A stretch of DNA of 64,000 bases from Halodesulfovibrio aestuarii DSM 17919 = ATCC 29578 (GCF_000384815.1 NZ_ARQF01000020.1:124001-188000), one strand, 5' to 3'. Counted from the stretch's first letter, positions 9,104 through 19,288 are shown. The notes: generated by a model from the letters alone, not told the origin. Numbers and translations are program-made.

Positions 9104-11527
9104 ATGGAGCTAAATTTTAACCGTAAATTAATCGGCTCTGTGTTGTTTGTAATTTTTACACTGCTAAGCGTGCTTAGCTGGAACAACTACACTGTGTCAC
9201 ATGATGCATTGGAAAAACTTGGTAATCAATTTATCAAAACAATGGTCGTCGAATTAAAAGATAGTGTTGAAATGCAACACCAAATAACGCTTGAAAAACT
9301 TGAAACAGATATAAATGTTTTTGATGATGAAATTAAAAAACATGATGGGATTAGTCTTGATTCAGAGAATTTAATTACCACAAATATCACCAACCAGATT
9401 ACGAAACAGTCTGAACAAGTCACAATCCCTGCACTTTTGCTTGGTAATGGTGCCAATGCAACAATATTAAATAAAAGTAATAAACTCGTTGATGGCGTTC
9501 AATCCATGGTCGGAGGTACGGCAACAATATTTCAAGCTCTTCCCGGAAAGCTCCTTCGAGTTTCTACCAACGTAAAAAAACTTGATGGTACCCGTGCTAC
9601 AGGCACCTATATTCCTGCCAGCAGTCCCGTATACAAAACAGTAATGAGCGGGCAGACTTTCCGCGGCAAAGCCTATGTAGTAAACGCATGGTATGTAACA
9701 ACATATAAGCCCCTGAAAGATGCCGACGGTAATATCGTTGCCGTTGTCTACTGTGGTAGACCAATGATGACGCCCCCGTTACTCGAAATGATCAAAAAAA
9801 TCACGTATGACGGACATGGATACCCAATGATTGCCCGCTCCGACGGATCATTTGTATACCATCCAGATACGTCTTTGATGGTTAGTGGCAACATGAACGA
9901 CACAGAATTCGGCCGCATAATGCTGAAGAACAAAAATGGTTTTTCTCGCTACAAATATAATGGTGTGGAACATCTTTCATTTTCACAGATAATTGACGCC
10001 AGAGACTGGCACGTGTTCTTCACAATACCGGTAAAAGATCTCAGTCTCGGTGCTAATGACACGTTACAAAAATTGAGCATTGCCAGCATCATCGGCGGCA
10101 TTCTGATCTCAAGTCTTATTCTTATATTCTTGCTTCGCAAGCTGTTACGTCCCCTTGAAGAATTAGGAGAAACAACAAAAAAAATCGCAGCCGGAGACCT
10201 TAACGCACGTTCTGACTACCAGCTTAATGATGCCATCGGCAGCACTGTTGCTTCAGTTAATACGATGGTTGCCGAGCTCAAGAACAAGCTTGGATTTTCT
10301 GAAGGTGTCCTTAATGGCATTCCCACTCCGTGCTCCATAGTTGGGCCTGATTTCAACTTACTATGGATAAACCAACAGCTTTGTGACCTTATAGGAAAAG
10401 ACGGAACGCCAAATAGCTATATAGGAGAACGCTCTGGAAGTGTCTTCTACAACGACGCGAACCGTGAAACATTATCTGATCAGACGATTCAATCAGAAGA
10501 ACCTATTCACAAGGACATTGAGTTATTACATCCTTCGGGGAAAAAACTTCATATCGAGGTCAGTATCACCCCCTTCTATGACATGGACAAAAAACTGCTG
10601 GGCTCTGTAGCGTTCTGGCACGATATGACCGAAATTCGCGAAAACGAAGCTATAATCATTCATCAGAATGAACGCATTGCCGATACGGCAGCGCAGGCAC
10701 ATTCCATTGCAGACCAAGTATCCTCCGCTGCAGAAGAACTGTCCGCACAGGTAGAACAATGCAGGACAGGTGCCACTTCTCAGGCTGAACGCGTTGGAGA
10801 ATCCGCAATTGCTATTGAAGAAATGAATTCTACTACACTTGAAGTTGCCAGAAATGCCTCCGACGCAGCAGAAAATGCTGAAGATGCACGAATCACAGCT
10901 AATGAAGGTGCCGCCGTTGTCTCTCTGGTTGTTACTTCTATTGAGGACGTATATACCAACGCAAACTCAATGCGAACTACCCTCAACGAACTTGGGGCAC
11001 AGGCTGATGGAATCGGTAACATTATCAGTGTAATTAATGACATTGCCGACCAGACAAACCTGCTGGCACTGAACGCTGCTATCGAAGCTGCTCGTGCAGG
11101 TGAAGCAGGACGAGGCTTTGCTGTTGTTGCTGATGAGGTCCGTAAGCTTGCAGAAAAAACGATGAATGCGACGAAAGAAGTAGAATCTGTTGTACAAGGA
11201 ATCCAAACAAGTACTTCCAACACACTCAATCAAATGAATGAAGTGGCAGGGCTTGTCGAAAACACCACATCACATACGCAAGATGCTGGGAAAGCACTAA
11301 GCCAGATTGTTGATAGAGTAATGGAAACCTCAGACAGGGTTCGCTCCATTGCTACAGCAGCCGAAGAACAATCCGCAGCTGCAGAGCAAATCGCCAGTGC
11401 TACTGTCGAGGTAAACCGCCTTTCCGATGAATCAGCCCAAGCGCTTACGGAATCTTCATACGCAGTAGTGGAACTGTCCAAGCTGGCACAAAACCTTAAA
11501 ACACTCATCGACGACCTCAAACAATAA
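9104..11527 (+). CDS. methyl-accepting chemotaxis protein with Cache sensor, HAMP and PAS
   Basis: This is an 807-residue transmembrane chemoreceptor. The order is: membrane helix 1 (about 8-26), a periplasmic Cache_3-Cache_2-like sensor (about 35-320, including the segment [19 protein letters not shown]), membrane helix 2 (about 325-345), HAMP (about 346-400), a cytoplasmic PAS domain (about 403-515) and the methyl-accepting signalling domain (about 540-807). The hairpin tip reads [19 protein letters not shown]. The tip sequence should contact CheA/CheW. No other chemotaxis gene lies nearby. The ligand is unknown; related Cache receptors sense small organic acids. It is a single-gene unit with a GGGGACG ribosome site and its own terminator. 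Confidence 0.93.
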   Translation: MELNFNRKLIGSVLFVIFTLLSVLSWNNYTVSHDALEKLGNQFIKTMVVELKDSVEMQHQITLEKLETDINVFDDEIKKHDGISLDSENLITTNITNQITKQSEQVTIPALLLGNGANATILNKSNKLVDGVQSMVGGTATIFQALPGKLLRVSTNVKKLDGTRATGTYIPASSPVYKTVMSGQTFRGKAYVVNAWYVTTYKPLKDADGNIVAVVYCGRPMMTPPLLEMIKKITYDGHGYPMIARSDGSFVYHPDTSLMVSGNMNDTEFGRIMLKNKNGFSRYKYNGVEHLSFSQIIDARDWHVFFTIPVKDLSLGANDTLQKLSIASIIGGILISSLILIFLLRKLLRPLEELGETTKKIAAGDLNARSDYQLNDAIGSTVASVNTMVAELKNKLGFSEGVLNGIPTPCSIVGPDFNLLWINQQLCDLIGKDGTPNSYIGERSGSVFYNDANRETLSDQTIQSEEPIHKDIELLHPSGKKLHIEVSITPFYDMDKKLLGSVAFWHDMTEIRENEAIIIHQNERIADTAAQAHSIADQVSSAAEELSAQVEQCRTGATSQAERVGESAIAIEEMNSTTLEVARNASDAAENAEDARITANEGAAVVSLVVTSIEDVYTNANSMRTTLNELGAQADGIGNIISVINDIADQTNLLALNAAIEAARAGEAGRGFAVVADEVRKLAEKTMNATKEVESVVQGIQTSTSNTLNQMNEVAGLVENTTSHTQDAGKALSQIVDRVMETSDRVRSIATAAEEQSAAAEQIASATVEVNRLSDESAQALTESSYAVVELSKLAQNLKTLIDDLKQ

Positions 11528-11539
11528 GTACTTCAAAAG

Positions 11540-11567
11540 AGCCCGTGTTCAACCCACGGGTTCTTTT
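11540..11567 (+). terminator. rho-independent terminator
   Basis: The stem pairs CCCGTG (11542-11547) with CACGGG (11555-11560), with flanking A/G-T/T pairs and a T-rich tail. It lies just after the chemoreceptor stop. The remaining bases to 11757 show no gene. Confidence 0.8.
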
Positions 11568-11768
11568 TTCCATCCTCCCTCTTCTCAACAGTACAACCAC
11601 ATCGTGTACAGAGAACCAACACTCTTCCAGAACTTCAGTACTTCACTCTCTGCATTATGAGTGATATGGCGTTATTAACGATATATCATTTCATGCAAGT
11701 GCATTTTGCAGCCATCACACGTTACTATTCATTCAATCGAGCACTGGCAGATTATACAGGAGAAGGCT

Positions 11769-12620
11769 GTGTTTACTGAAAAAGCCAATGAATGCATTAC
11801 ACACGCGCATCGCGGAGCACGAGCCTACGCGCCGGAAAACACCATGCCTGCATTTCGTAAAGCCCACGATCTAGGCGCTGAGGCGATTGAGCTTGATGTA
11901 AACCTGACCAAGGACGGATACGCGGTTATTTACCATGACTACGTACTTACCCGCACCACCAACATTGCAGAACTCCCGCATCTGCAAAAGCATGGTAAAA
12001 AAACAGGCATCCACCATCTCACACTCGACGAAGTACGCGTGCTAGATGCGGGCAAGTGGTATGCGGAAACCGACCCCCATGGACAAATTAACAACGGTGT
12101 CGTTCCTGCTGAAATCGCAGCCGCATTTGCCGGAACCACCATTCCGACTTTGGACGAGCTTCTAATTTTTATTAAAAGTTCAGGAATGCTGCTCAACCTT
12201 GAAATCAAAGATCAAACCCAAATAGGTGACCACAGTCACACCATCATACATACAATCCTTGAACAGATTTTCAAACATGATGTAAAAGAACAGACAATGA
12301 TCTCTTCCTTCAATCATGACTATCTAACAAAAATCTACGCAGAAATGCCTGATATGCCGTTAGGAGTTCTGACTGAAAAGCGCATTGAAAAGTCTGTTGA
12401 ATACTGCAAAAAACTTAACGCATCCGCGTTCCACCCATGTCGCACATTTACGACGGCAGATGATATTAAAAAACTGCGCGAGGCCGGACTGATGGTTAAC
12501 ATCTGGACAATCAACAGTGAACATGAGTTGTACGCCTTTGCACACTGGGGAACGAGCGGCCTGATCTCCGACTTTCCTGACCGTGCTCTTGCCGCCATAC
12601 AGGCAGTGCGCTCACGTTAA
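11769..12620 (+). CDS. glpQ: glycerophosphodiester phosphodiesterase
   Basis: The enzyme hydrolyses glycerophosphodiesters to glycerol-3-phosphate and an alcohol. The 283-residue protein shows the GDPD hallmarks: HAHRGARAYAPENTMPAF with catalytic His/Arg, then IELDVNLTKDGYAVIYHD with the metal-binding Glu/Asp and second His, and NLEIK in mid-protein. The start is GTG 11769 because AGGAG lies 6 bases before it; the open frame extends to a TTG at 11706 without a ribosome site. There is no signal peptide, so the product is cytoplasmic (UgpQ-like). dsdA begins 25 bases downstream on the same strand and is probably co-transcribed. Confidence 0.92.
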   Translation: MFTEKANECITHAHRGARAYAPENTMPAFRKAHDLGAEAIELDVNLTKDGYAVIYHDYVLTRTTNIAELPHLQKHGKKTGIHHLTLDEVRVLDAGKWYAETDPHGQINNGVVPAEIAAAFAGTTIPTLDELLIFIKSSGMLLNLEIKDQTQIGDHSHTIIHTILEQIFKHDVKEQTMISSFNHDYLTKIYAEMPDMPLGVLTEKRIEKSVEYCKKLNASAFHPCRTFTTADDIKKLREAGLMVNIWTINSEHELYAFAHWGTSGLISDFPDRALAAIQAVRSR

Positions 12621-12645
12621 CACCTAAAGCCAGCAGGGGTTGTTC

Positions 12646-13995
12646 ATGCCGACACCTTCAGAAAAGACTCTTCAAGAATGGAAAACAGATCCCATCATCC
12701 GTGATGCAACAGCACTGACTGAAACCATATGGTTCAACCCAAATACCCGTCCGCTTGCTGACGCAATGAAGCACATTACTCTCACAGAAGCAGACGTTAA
12801 AGATGCAGCAGCACGGCTGGAACGATTCCGTCCGTACATCGCGAAAGTCTTTCCTGAAACAAAGAAATTGCAAGGTCTTATAGAGTCTCCACTTCGTCGA
12901 ATCCCCCATATGCAAGAGGCACTTGAAAACCTTTTCAACCTGCAGCTCTCTGGAGAACTCCTGCTAAAATGCGACAGCCATCTCCCCATATCCGGTTCGA
13001 TAAAAGCCCGCGGAGGCATCTACGAAGTTCTCAGCTATGCGGAAAACCTTGCTCTTGATGCAGGTCTCCTTTCTTTTTCAGACGATTATTCCAAACTAGA
13101 CACCCCAGCCTTCCGTAAATTCTTCAGCAGCTACACCATAGCAGTCGGTTCCACGGGTAACCTTGGTCTATCAATCGGCATCATGGGTGCCCAGCTTGGA
13201 TTCTCAGTCAGCGTACATATGTCAGCAGATGCGAGAGAGTGGAAAAAAGAAATGCTGCGCTCAAAAGGCGTTAACGTCATCGAATATGATTCTGACTATT
13301 CTCTGGCCGTTGCCGAGGGACGAAAACAGGCTGAAGGCGATCAGCGTTGCCACTTTATTGACGACGAAAACTCTGTCACGCTTTTCATGGGATACGCCGT
13401 TGCTGGAGAACGACTAAAGAAACAATTAGCGGAGGCAAACATCACGGTAGATGCAGAACATCCGCTTTTTGTTTACCTCCCATGCGGTGTCGGTGGTGGC
13501 CCCGGCGGCGTTGCTTTCGGTCTTAAGCTTGCTTTCGGGGACAATGTACATTGCTTTTTTGCAGAGCCGACCCATTCTCCTGCCATGCTTATCGGTCTGT
13601 ACACGGGATTGCATGATGCCATTTCTGTTCAGGATTTTGGAATAGACAACCGCACGGCAGCAGATGGTCTTGCTGTCGGACGCCCTTCAGGCTTTGTCGG
13701 CAGCACATTGCAACATCTAATAGATGGTGCTCTTACCGTCAGTGATGATACAATGTTTGAGCTTCTGGCCTTGCTTGCAGATACAGAGGATATATGGATG
13801 GAACCATCCGCGCTTGCTGGCATGCCCGGTATTACACGCATTCAGCGCAGTAAAGACTATATCAAGCAGCATGCTCTGCAAGATCACATGAAAAACGCAA
13901 CGCACATCGCATGGGGTACAGGCGGAAGCATGGTTCCGCGCAAAGAGATGCAGAAATATTACGATTACGGTAGCAAATTATGTAACAAAGCCTAA
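12646..13995 (+). CDS. dsdA: D-serine dehydratase (ammonia-lyase)
   Basis: This PLP enzyme converts D-serine to pyruvate and ammonia. The 449-residue length matches DsdA. The PLP lysine sits in SGSIKARGG (Lys120). [12 protein letters not shown] is the substrate and phosphate loop, and [15 protein letters not shown] is the glycine-rich phosphate-binding loop. ATG 12646 is chosen over TTG 12640 because AGGGG lies 6 bases upstream. The gene follows glpQ closely. No dsdC regulator or D-serine permease is adjacent, so the source of substrate is not evident. Confidence 0.95.
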   Translation: MPTPSEKTLQEWKTDPIIRDATALTETIWFNPNTRPLADAMKHITLTEADVKDAAARLERFRPYIAKVFPETKKLQGLIESPLRRIPHMQEALENLFNLQLSGELLLKCDSHLPISGSIKARGGIYEVLSYAENLALDAGLLSFSDDYSKLDTPAFRKFFSSYTIAVGSTGNLGLSIGIMGAQLGFSVSVHMSADAREWKKEMLRSKGVNVIEYDSDYSLAVAEGRKQAEGDQRCHFIDDENSVTLFMGYAVAGERLKKQLAEANITVDAEHPLFVYLPCGVGGGPGGVAFGLKLAFGDNVHCFFAEPTHSPAMLIGLYTGLHDAISVQDFGIDNRTAADGLAVGRPSGFVGSTLQHLIDGALTVSDDTMFELLALLADTEDIWMEPSALAGMPGITRIQRSKDYIKQHALQDHMKNATHIAWGTGGSMVPRKEMQKYYDYGSKLCNKA

Positions 13996-14146
13996 GCCGG
14001 CAACCTGTAAAGCATGTATCATCAGCATGTTAGCAAAGCAAAAAGAAGACAGCAGTCTTCTCCTTTCATCCAAACGTGTTACATGATATTGGCTCCGTAC
14101 CTAATACGATATTTTTACGCTATACATCATAATATAAGGATAGATC

Positions 14147-15880
14147 ATGACTGAACGTGAAACTCTTGCCCGCCGCGTTGATATGGCGGCTGGACGAACT
14201 CCAGTAGATACTCTCATTACCAACTGCAAAGTTGTCGATGTTTTCTCTCAGACCATTTTCGAAAGTTCTGTTGCCATCGGCGACGGTAAAATCGTCGGTT
14301 TCGGCGAATACGAAGCTGCAAAGACTATTGATGCTGCAGGTGGGTATGTTATGCCGGGGCTCATCGACGGTCACGTTCACATTGAATCCTCCGTTGTTTC
14401 CCCTGCCCAATTTGCAAAGTGTGTTCTTCCATACGGAACAACCACTATCGTTGCCGACCCGCATGAAATTGCCAACGTCTGCGGTCTGGAAGGCATTCGC
14501 TACATGTTGGATGCTTCAAAAGACTTGCCGCTCAACGTACGTATAATGCTTCCATCCTGCGTGCCGGCAACCCCGTTTGAACACTCTGGTGCTATTCTTG
14601 AAGCTAAAGAATTGTCAGAACTTATCGACCACGAAGGCGTGCATGGTCTTGCAGAGGTTATGAATTTCCCAGCCGTTATCAACAGTGACCCGGCAATGCT
14701 GGATAAGATATACATGGCTTCTTCCCGCAACCGCATCTCCGACGGGCACACTCCGGGCTTATCCGGTCGCGATCTCATCGCATACGCCGCAGCCGGAATC
14801 AAAACAGACCACGAGTGTTCAACCGTAGAAGAAATGCACGAACGCATACGCCTAGGCATGTACGTGCTCATCCGTGAAGGTTCTGCAACAAAAGACCTCC
14901 GTGCGCTTGCAAAAGGTCTTACCGATGCCAACTATCGCCGCTGCGTATTTTGTACTGATGATCGTGAACCGGCAGATATTCTTGCAAACGGTCATCTGAA
15001 TAAGAACCTCAAAATTGCTGTTGAAGAAGGCGTTGATGCTCTCCAAGCTATTACCATCGGTACCCTTAACGCGGCAGAATGCTACGGTCTCAAAGGTAAA
15101 GGCGCAATCGCGCCGGGATACGATGCTGATATCATGGTCGTTCGAGATCTCAGCGATTTTGAAGTAAGCCACGTGTTCACAAATGGCGAACATATTGCCA
15201 AAAACGGAGCCTTGCTTGTTGAACCACAGGAACTTGTTCGCGAATCCGTTCGCGATACAGTGAACCTCTCTGACATCTCTCTTGAAGATCTCAAACTCAA
15301 GCTTTCCAGCAATAAAGTTCGTACTATGCGCGTTATTCCAGACACAGTACTCACAGAATCCGTAATCAAAGATATTGTTCTGGATGAAGAAGGCTATTTT
15401 AACGCAAAACAAAACGAAGGACTCACTAAAATTGCTGTTGTAGAACGACACAATGCCACCGGAAACATCGGCCTTGGCATTTTCGAAAACTACCACATCA
15501 AAAATGGCGCAATAGCCACAACCATCGCACATGATTCTCACAACATCGTTGTTGCAGGTGATAACGACGCAGATATGCTCGTAGCCATTAACGACCTCAA
15601 AAAAATTGGCGGCGGCATTACACTTGTTCGCGACGGAAAAGTGCTCGACCATCTCTCACTGCCAATCGCAGGACTAATGTCTGATCAACCAGCACAGGAA
15701 GTTGCGACCCAAATGGAAAAGCTGCTTAACCTCGCTAAAGAATTTAACATCAACCCGAAGTTACAGCCGTTCATGACTCTCAGCTTCATGAGCCTCCCAG
15801 TAATCCCAGCGCTCAAGCTCACAGATGGTGGCCTCTTCGATGTGACTACCTTCTCTTTTGTGCCTATTGAAGCTGACTAA
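14147..15880 (+). CDS. ade: adenine deaminase
   Basis: This enzyme deaminates adenine to hypoxanthine in purine salvage. The 577-residue amidohydrolase shows the metal-binding HVHIE motif (His76, His78), PHEIANVCG, a conserved LAEVMNFP segment and SDGHTPGLSG, all typical of the Ade (AdeC) family. A TTDRE-type motif appears as FCTDDREPADI. The C-terminal domain (about 390-577) is the family's own. AAGGA lies 8 bases before the ATG. The gene is separated from dsdA by 151 bases that show nothing recognisable, so it may have its own promoter. A terminator lies about 170 bases downstream. Confidence 0.95.
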   Translation: MTERETLARRVDMAAGRTPVDTLITNCKVVDVFSQTIFESSVAIGDGKIVGFGEYEAAKTIDAAGGYVMPGLIDGHVHIESSVVSPAQFAKCVLPYGTTTIVADPHEIANVCGLEGIRYMLDASKDLPLNVRIMLPSCVPATPFEHSGAILEAKELSELIDHEGVHGLAEVMNFPAVINSDPAMLDKIYMASSRNRISDGHTPGLSGRDLIAYAAAGIKTDHECSTVEEMHERIRLGMYVLIREGSATKDLRALAKGLTDANYRRCVFCTDDREPADILANGHLNKNLKIAVEEGVDALQAITIGTLNAAECYGLKGKGAIAPGYDADIMVVRDLSDFEVSHVFTNGEHIAKNGALLVEPQELVRESVRDTVNLSDISLEDLKLKLSSNKVRTMRVIPDTVLTESVIKDIVLDEEGYFNAKQNEGLTKIAVVERHNATGNIGLGIFENYHIKNGAIATTIAHDSHNIVVAGDNDADMLVAINDLKKIGGGITLVRDGKVLDHLSLPIAGLMSDQPAQEVATQMEKLLNLAKEFNINPKLQPFMTLSFMSLPVIPALKLTDGGLFDVTTFSFVPIEAD

Positions 15881-15917
15881 CTAGGTAACAGTTGGCTCCA
15901 ACAACTAGGCTTCCTTT

Positions 15918-16254
15918 TTTGCCTCCGGCGGCCAAAGAACCTTGTTGAAACAAGGTCCTCTGGACTCTCCAAAAACTTTTAACTGCGAGTTTAGCCCGTT
16001 GGTTATATCGCCCCGCCGCTTATGCTCCACTACCCTTCGAAAAATAAAAGGGCTGTCCTTCATATGAGGGACAGCCCTTTTTTATTTAAACCAGTATGAT
16101 TAAGTCGCATGAAAACATTATGTACGGATGTTCTTCGCCTAATAAGTTTTTTTGGAGAATTTTAAAAAACTCTTGCGAGCTTTAGCCGTTTACGAATCTT
16201 TGAGCTTTACGGATAAAGACAACAGAGCGAGGCTCATAAGCCGCCGGAGGCAAA
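15918..16254. repeat. nested inverted intergenic repeats flanking the ade terminator
   Basis: Two blocks occur in inverted order around the terminator. TTTGCCTCCGGCGG (15918-15931) is the exact complement of CCGCCGGAGGCAAA (16241-16254). Inside them, TCTCCAAAAACTT (about 15966-15978) faces AAGTTTTTTTGGAGA (about 16144-16158). Each half looks like one copy of an intergenic element, and the two copies converge. No gene is present in 15881-16289. Confidence 0.65.
16047..16083 (+). terminator. rho-independent terminator of ade
   Basis: A perfect 12-bp stem (16047-16058 with 16069-16080) encloses a 10-base loop and is followed by a T-run ending at 16083. The A-run on the left would let it serve the opposite strand too. 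Confidence 0.92.
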
Positions 16255-16289
16255 CGTCGTAGACACAAAAGCGTCGCAGACCATGGGAG

Positions 16290-17462
16290 CTATTTAGTGT
16301 TGCCAAACAGCATATAGCGGAGCTCTGGCAAACTACGCCCTGTTTTTTTAGAAAACTTCAGGAGTTCTTCGTACTCAGGCTTAGAAATTTTCACTCCGTC
16401 GATACTATAGCTTTTCCCGGCCATCTCGCCGAAGGGAGTTTCTGTACGTTCTTCTTTGCGCGGCAGAAGAACACGTTCAGTCTTCTGTCTACGGAGACCT
16501 AACGTATGCGTGTGAGTAAAGAAAAGCTGTTCGATTTGTGCCAAGTCGGTTGGCTTGCAAAGAACTTTCAAACTGCCTGCTGGACGATTCTTTTTCATGA
16601 CCCCGGCGGTGAAGAAAACATCAAGCGCTCCAGCATCAATAAAAATATCAAAACAGCGCCCTAGTTCTTCACCGGTCAAATGATCGATATGACTTTCTAA
16701 CACGTAGATTTCATCAATTATTGCTTCTGATTCGGTAGGCATGGTTTGCTTTGGCATATCTGATTCAAGCAGGCTGATGCGCAGCCCGCCGCGAGATTCT
16801 CTTTGGCCATAACCGAGGCCTGTTTGCAAAAGAGTTCCTTCAGCGCCGGACGAAAAATCAGTTACAAGCTGATCTATGAGCAATGCACCGGTCGGAGTTA
16901 CGAGCTCCTGTTCACACTCTGTAGCAAATACGGGCTTTCCTTTGAGCAGTTCAAGAACAGCTGGCGCAGGAAGCGGCAATATTCCGTGCTCACACTCAAC
17001 TGTTCCGGAAAACCACGGTAGTTTTGATGCAACAATGTTGGTGACATCAAGCTGCTCAACAGCCCAGAAGGCACCGACAACATCGACGAGTGTGTCTATT
17101 GCACCCACTTCGTGAAAATGTATATCCTGCACAGCCTTACCGTGAACTGCTGCTTCAGTTTCCGCAAGACGCTGAAAAGCGTCAATTGAACGGGCTTGCA
17201 CCTCATTGGAAATGGCTAGTTTTTTGATGATAGCGACAATTTCCGGCAGATGCCGAAGCGGTTGCCCTTCAGGCCATTTTACAGATAAAGACGTCCCAAT
17301 AATGGACTGTCTCATTGTACTTAACGGTTCTATTGATACATAAATGCCTGCTTCAATAAAAATACGCTGCAACCGCGACAAATCAACACCCAGTTCATGC
17401 ATAGCAGCCAAAAACATATCACCGCCAAGCCCGAATCGACAATCAAGATACAGCGCTTTCAT
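16290..17462 (-). CDS. larC: LarC-type nickel insertion protein (nickel-pincer cofactor)
   Basis: LarC inserts nickel into the pyridinium-bisthiocarboxylate mononucleotide to finish the nickel-pincer (NPN) cofactor used by LarA-type racemases and epimerases. The 390-residue protein matches full-length LarC (DUF111): the N-terminus MKALYLDCRFGLGGDMFLAA, the segment VHGKAVQDIHFHEVGAIDTLVDVVG, and VTPTGALL in mid-protein. The N-terminus has CRFGLGGD where the family often has CFSGISGD. A GGAAA ribosome site lies upstream of ATG 17462. No larB, larE or larA is in the window. Confidence 0.9.
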   Translation of the reverse strand: MKALYLDCRFGLGGDMFLAAMHELGVDLSRLQRIFIEAGIYVSIEPLSTMRQSIIGTSLSVKWPEGQPLRHLPEIVAIIKKLAISNEVQARSIDAFQRLAETEAAVHGKAVQDIHFHEVGAIDTLVDVVGAFWAVEQLDVTNIVASKLPWFSGTVECEHGILPLPAPAVLELLKGKPVFATECEQELVTPTGALLIDQLVTDFSSGAEGTLLQTGLGYGQRESRGGLRISLLESDMPKQTMPTESEAIIDEIYVLESHIDHLTGEELGRCFDIFIDAGALDVFFTAGVMKKNRPAGSLKVLCKPTDLAQIEQLFFTHTHTLGLRRQKTERVLLPRKEERTETPFGEMAGKSYSIDGVKISKPEYEELLKFSKKTGRSLPELRYMLFGNTK

Positions 17463-17685
17463 TCTCTATTTCCTTTCATCACTGGGAAAGTAAGACGTCC
17501 TGCCAATACAAGACACATTATAAAACATTAATCGAATCTAATATCTACTAAGCGAACAGTTGTGCAAAGTACAGTCGCTTTGACATGACAATTTTCGCTT
17601 GTTCACCTACAAAATAAATGCTTATATATAAAACAAGTATACTATAAATGATTAAACGCACGAGTGTATATCAGGAGGAAAAATC

Positions 17686-18360
17686 ATGCTGGTTCGCGAC
17701 TGGATGGCAAAAGATGTAATTACTGTCTCGCCCGATACATCAATGATGAAGGCCTCCAAGGCTTTAAAAGCACACGACATTAGCCGTGTTCCCGTGGTGG
17801 ATCACAAAGGTCGTGTAGTTGGGATAGTCTCAGATAGAGATATAAAAGAAGCCTCCCCTTCCAAAGCTACGACGCTTGATGTTCACGAACTGTACTACCT
17901 GCTCTCCGAAATCAAAGTAAAAGACATCATGACGGTCGACCCGCTTGTCACAAGCCCAACCAATACCGTTGAAAATGCTGCCTTAATGATGATTGAAAAA
18001 GACTTTGGCGGCCTTCCTGTTGTTGATGACGAGGGAAAGCTGGTGGGCATAATTACTGTTAGTGACATATTTAATGTTCTCATCACCATCACCGGTGCTC
18101 GGCAGGGTGGTGTTCAATTCGGTATCCGCTTGCCAAACGAAGCAGGCACACTTCGCCCGATCCTGAAGATAATGCGCGAACATAAAGCTCGTATTGTCTC
18201 AATCCTTTCCTCTATGGAAGAAGAAGAAGGGAAAGGCACACGCGAAGTTAATATCCGTATCATGCCAATGGAGCGTACCAAGGAAAATCAGATCATTGAG
18301 GAGCTTAAAAAGCAATTTGATGTTACATTCTGGGCACGTGACAACGTTCACCCTCAATAG
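17686..18360 (+). CDS. CBS-pair and ACT domain protein (AcuB-like)
   Basis: This is a 224-residue soluble regulatory protein. Two CBS repeats occupy about residues 1-135 (MLVRDWMAKDVITVSPDTSM... and IKVKDIMTVDPLVTSPTNTV...), a module that binds adenine nucleotides. A C-terminal ACT-like domain (about 143-215, starting FGIRLPNEAGTLRPIL) usually binds small ligands such as amino acids. AGGAGG lies 7 bases before the ATG. The gene is divergent from larC across 223 bases in which I see no convincing promoter. The target is unknown. Confidence 0.88.
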   Translation: MLVRDWMAKDVITVSPDTSMMKASKALKAHDISRVPVVDHKGRVVGIVSDRDIKEASPSKATTLDVHELYYLLSEIKVKDIMTVDPLVTSPTNTVENAALMMIEKDFGGLPVVDDEGKLVGIITVSDIFNVLITITGARQGGVQFGIRLPNEAGTLRPILKIMREHKARIVSILSSMEEEEGKGTREVNIRIMPMERTKENQIIEELKKQFDVTFWARDNVHPQ

Positions 18361-18386
18361 AATATCACACGTTCAATGGATTTATG

Positions 18387-18416
18387 AGCGGCTCATTTAG
18401 AGCCGCTTTCTTTTTT
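18387..18416 (+). terminator. rho-independent terminator
   Basis: An 8-bp stem (AGCGGCTC 18387-18394 with GAGCCGCT 18400-18407), a 5-base loop and a T-rich tail close the CBS-ACT gene. Confidence 0.9.
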
Positions 18417-18450
18417 CAATTATCAGATGGGTGCTCAGCCCCGCAGTACT

Positions 18451-18477
18451 TGGCAAGTGCTCTATTCTCACTTGCCA
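18451..18477. other. isolated 9-bp hairpin in the intergenic region before dsrC
   Basis: TGGCAAGTG (18451-18459) pairs perfectly with CACTTGCCA (18469-18477) around a 9-base loop. There is no T-run, so it is not an ordinary terminator. The rest of 18417-18740 shows no gene. Confidence 0.45.
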
Positions 18478-18741
18478 GTTGTCAATGTCACAACCTTCAT
18501 GCTGCAACAATGCAACAAGTTTTATAATTCACACCAATCCCGCTCTAGATTACCTCTTCATACGGTTACATATTTTTAATCTGGCAGCTGTAACATACTA
18601 TTATTGGTGACAATACAGACACACTTGTACGCTTGTGTTTTTTGGAACACTGTGGCATCTTAGCGCCGTTGATAGCACTTCTTTTTTCTTTTTTTTATTC
18701 TGTAAGACAATAAGAAAAATTGAATTTTCTGGGCTTGCCCA

Positions 18742-18769
18742 TTGACAAAATGACTATCACGGCTTTAAC
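18742..18769 (+). promoter_or_regulatory. candidate dsrC promoter
   Basis: A perfect -35 TTGACA (18742-18747) is followed after 16 bases by TTTAAC (18764-18769, 4 of 6 consensus). Transcription from here gives a leader of about 135 bases before the dsrC ATG. Confidence 0.55.
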
Positions 18770-18777
18770 AAGTCAGT

Positions 18778-18858
18778 GTTTGCTTTGTAGAGCAAACCTG
18801 GATGGAGACAAGCGGTGGATCACTGCTTTACATCAGGTTGTCAGCTGTTGCTGCAACC
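18778..18858 (+). promoter_or_regulatory. structured 5' leader of dsrC (three consecutive hairpins)
   Basis: Hairpin 1 pairs GTTTGCT (18778-18784) with AGCAAAC (18791-18797). Hairpin 2 pairs AAGCGGTG (18810-18817) with CACTGCTT (18821-18828) with one wobble pair. Hairpin 3 pairs GGTTG (18836-18840) and CAGC (18842-18845) with GCTG (18850-18853) and CAACC (18854-18858), with one bulged base. It matches no riboswitch class I recognise. mRNA stabilisation of a highly expressed gene is one possible role. Confidence 0.5.
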
Positions 18859-18913
18859 CGGCATATGTCTGAGCTAAATATAACGCTTATAGACCATGTC
18901 CAAGGAGGACAAA

Positions 18914-19231
18914 ATGGCTGAAATTACTTATGAAGGTAAAACTTTCGAAGTTGATGAAGACGGCTTCCTGCTTAAGTTCGAAGAATGGTGCCCTGAGTGG
19001 GTAGATTACGTTAAAGAATCTGAAGGCATCTCTGAGATCTCTGAAGATCACCAGAAAATCCTCGACTTCCTTCAGGATTACTACAGAAAGAACGGTATCG
19101 CTCCTATGGTGCGTATCCTTTCTAAAAACACCGGCTTCAAATTGAAGCAGGTATACGAACTTTTCCCTTCCGGCCCAGGTAAGGGAGCATGTAAGATGGC
19201 TGGTCTTCCTAAGCCTACCGGCTGCGTATAG
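18914..19231 (+). CDS. dsrC: DsrC, sulfur-carrier protein of dissimilatory sulfite reduction
   Basis: DsrC is the small cytoplasmic partner of dissimilatory sulfite reductase. It carries the sulfur as a trisulfide that the DsrMKJOP membrane complex then reduces. The 105-residue protein ends in the diagnostic flexible arm GACKMAGLPKPTGCV with Cys93 and Cys104 separated by ten residues, so it is a true DsrC rather than a TusE-like form lacking one cysteine. ATG 18914 is chosen because AAGGAGGAC lies just upstream; the in-frame ATG at 18896 would put that site inside the gene. It is monocistronic, away from dsrAB, with its own promoter, long leader and terminator, as is usual in Desulfovibrio. 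Confidence 0.97.
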   Translation: MAEITYEGKTFEVDEDGFLLKFEEWCPEWVDYVKESEGISEISEDHQKILDFLQDYYRKNGIAPMVRILSKNTGFKLKQVYELFPSGPGKGACKMAGLPKPTGCV

Positions 19232-19258
19232 TCAGCTGATCTTACAATTTGAGCATGT

Positions 19259-19288
19259 AAAGCGGGAGTTTTCTCCCGCTTTTCTTTT
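19259..19288 (+). terminator. rho-independent terminator of dsrC
   Basis: A 10-bp stem (AAAGCGGGAG 19259-19268 with CTCCCGCTTT 19273-19282), a 4-base loop and a T-rich tail lie 28 bases after dsrC. Confidence 0.92.

Noticed and set aside
14852-15652. A 266-codon minus-strand reading frame inside ade
   Set aside because: It is wholly antisense to a clear, full-length adenine deaminase, has no ribosome site and shows no recognisable domain.
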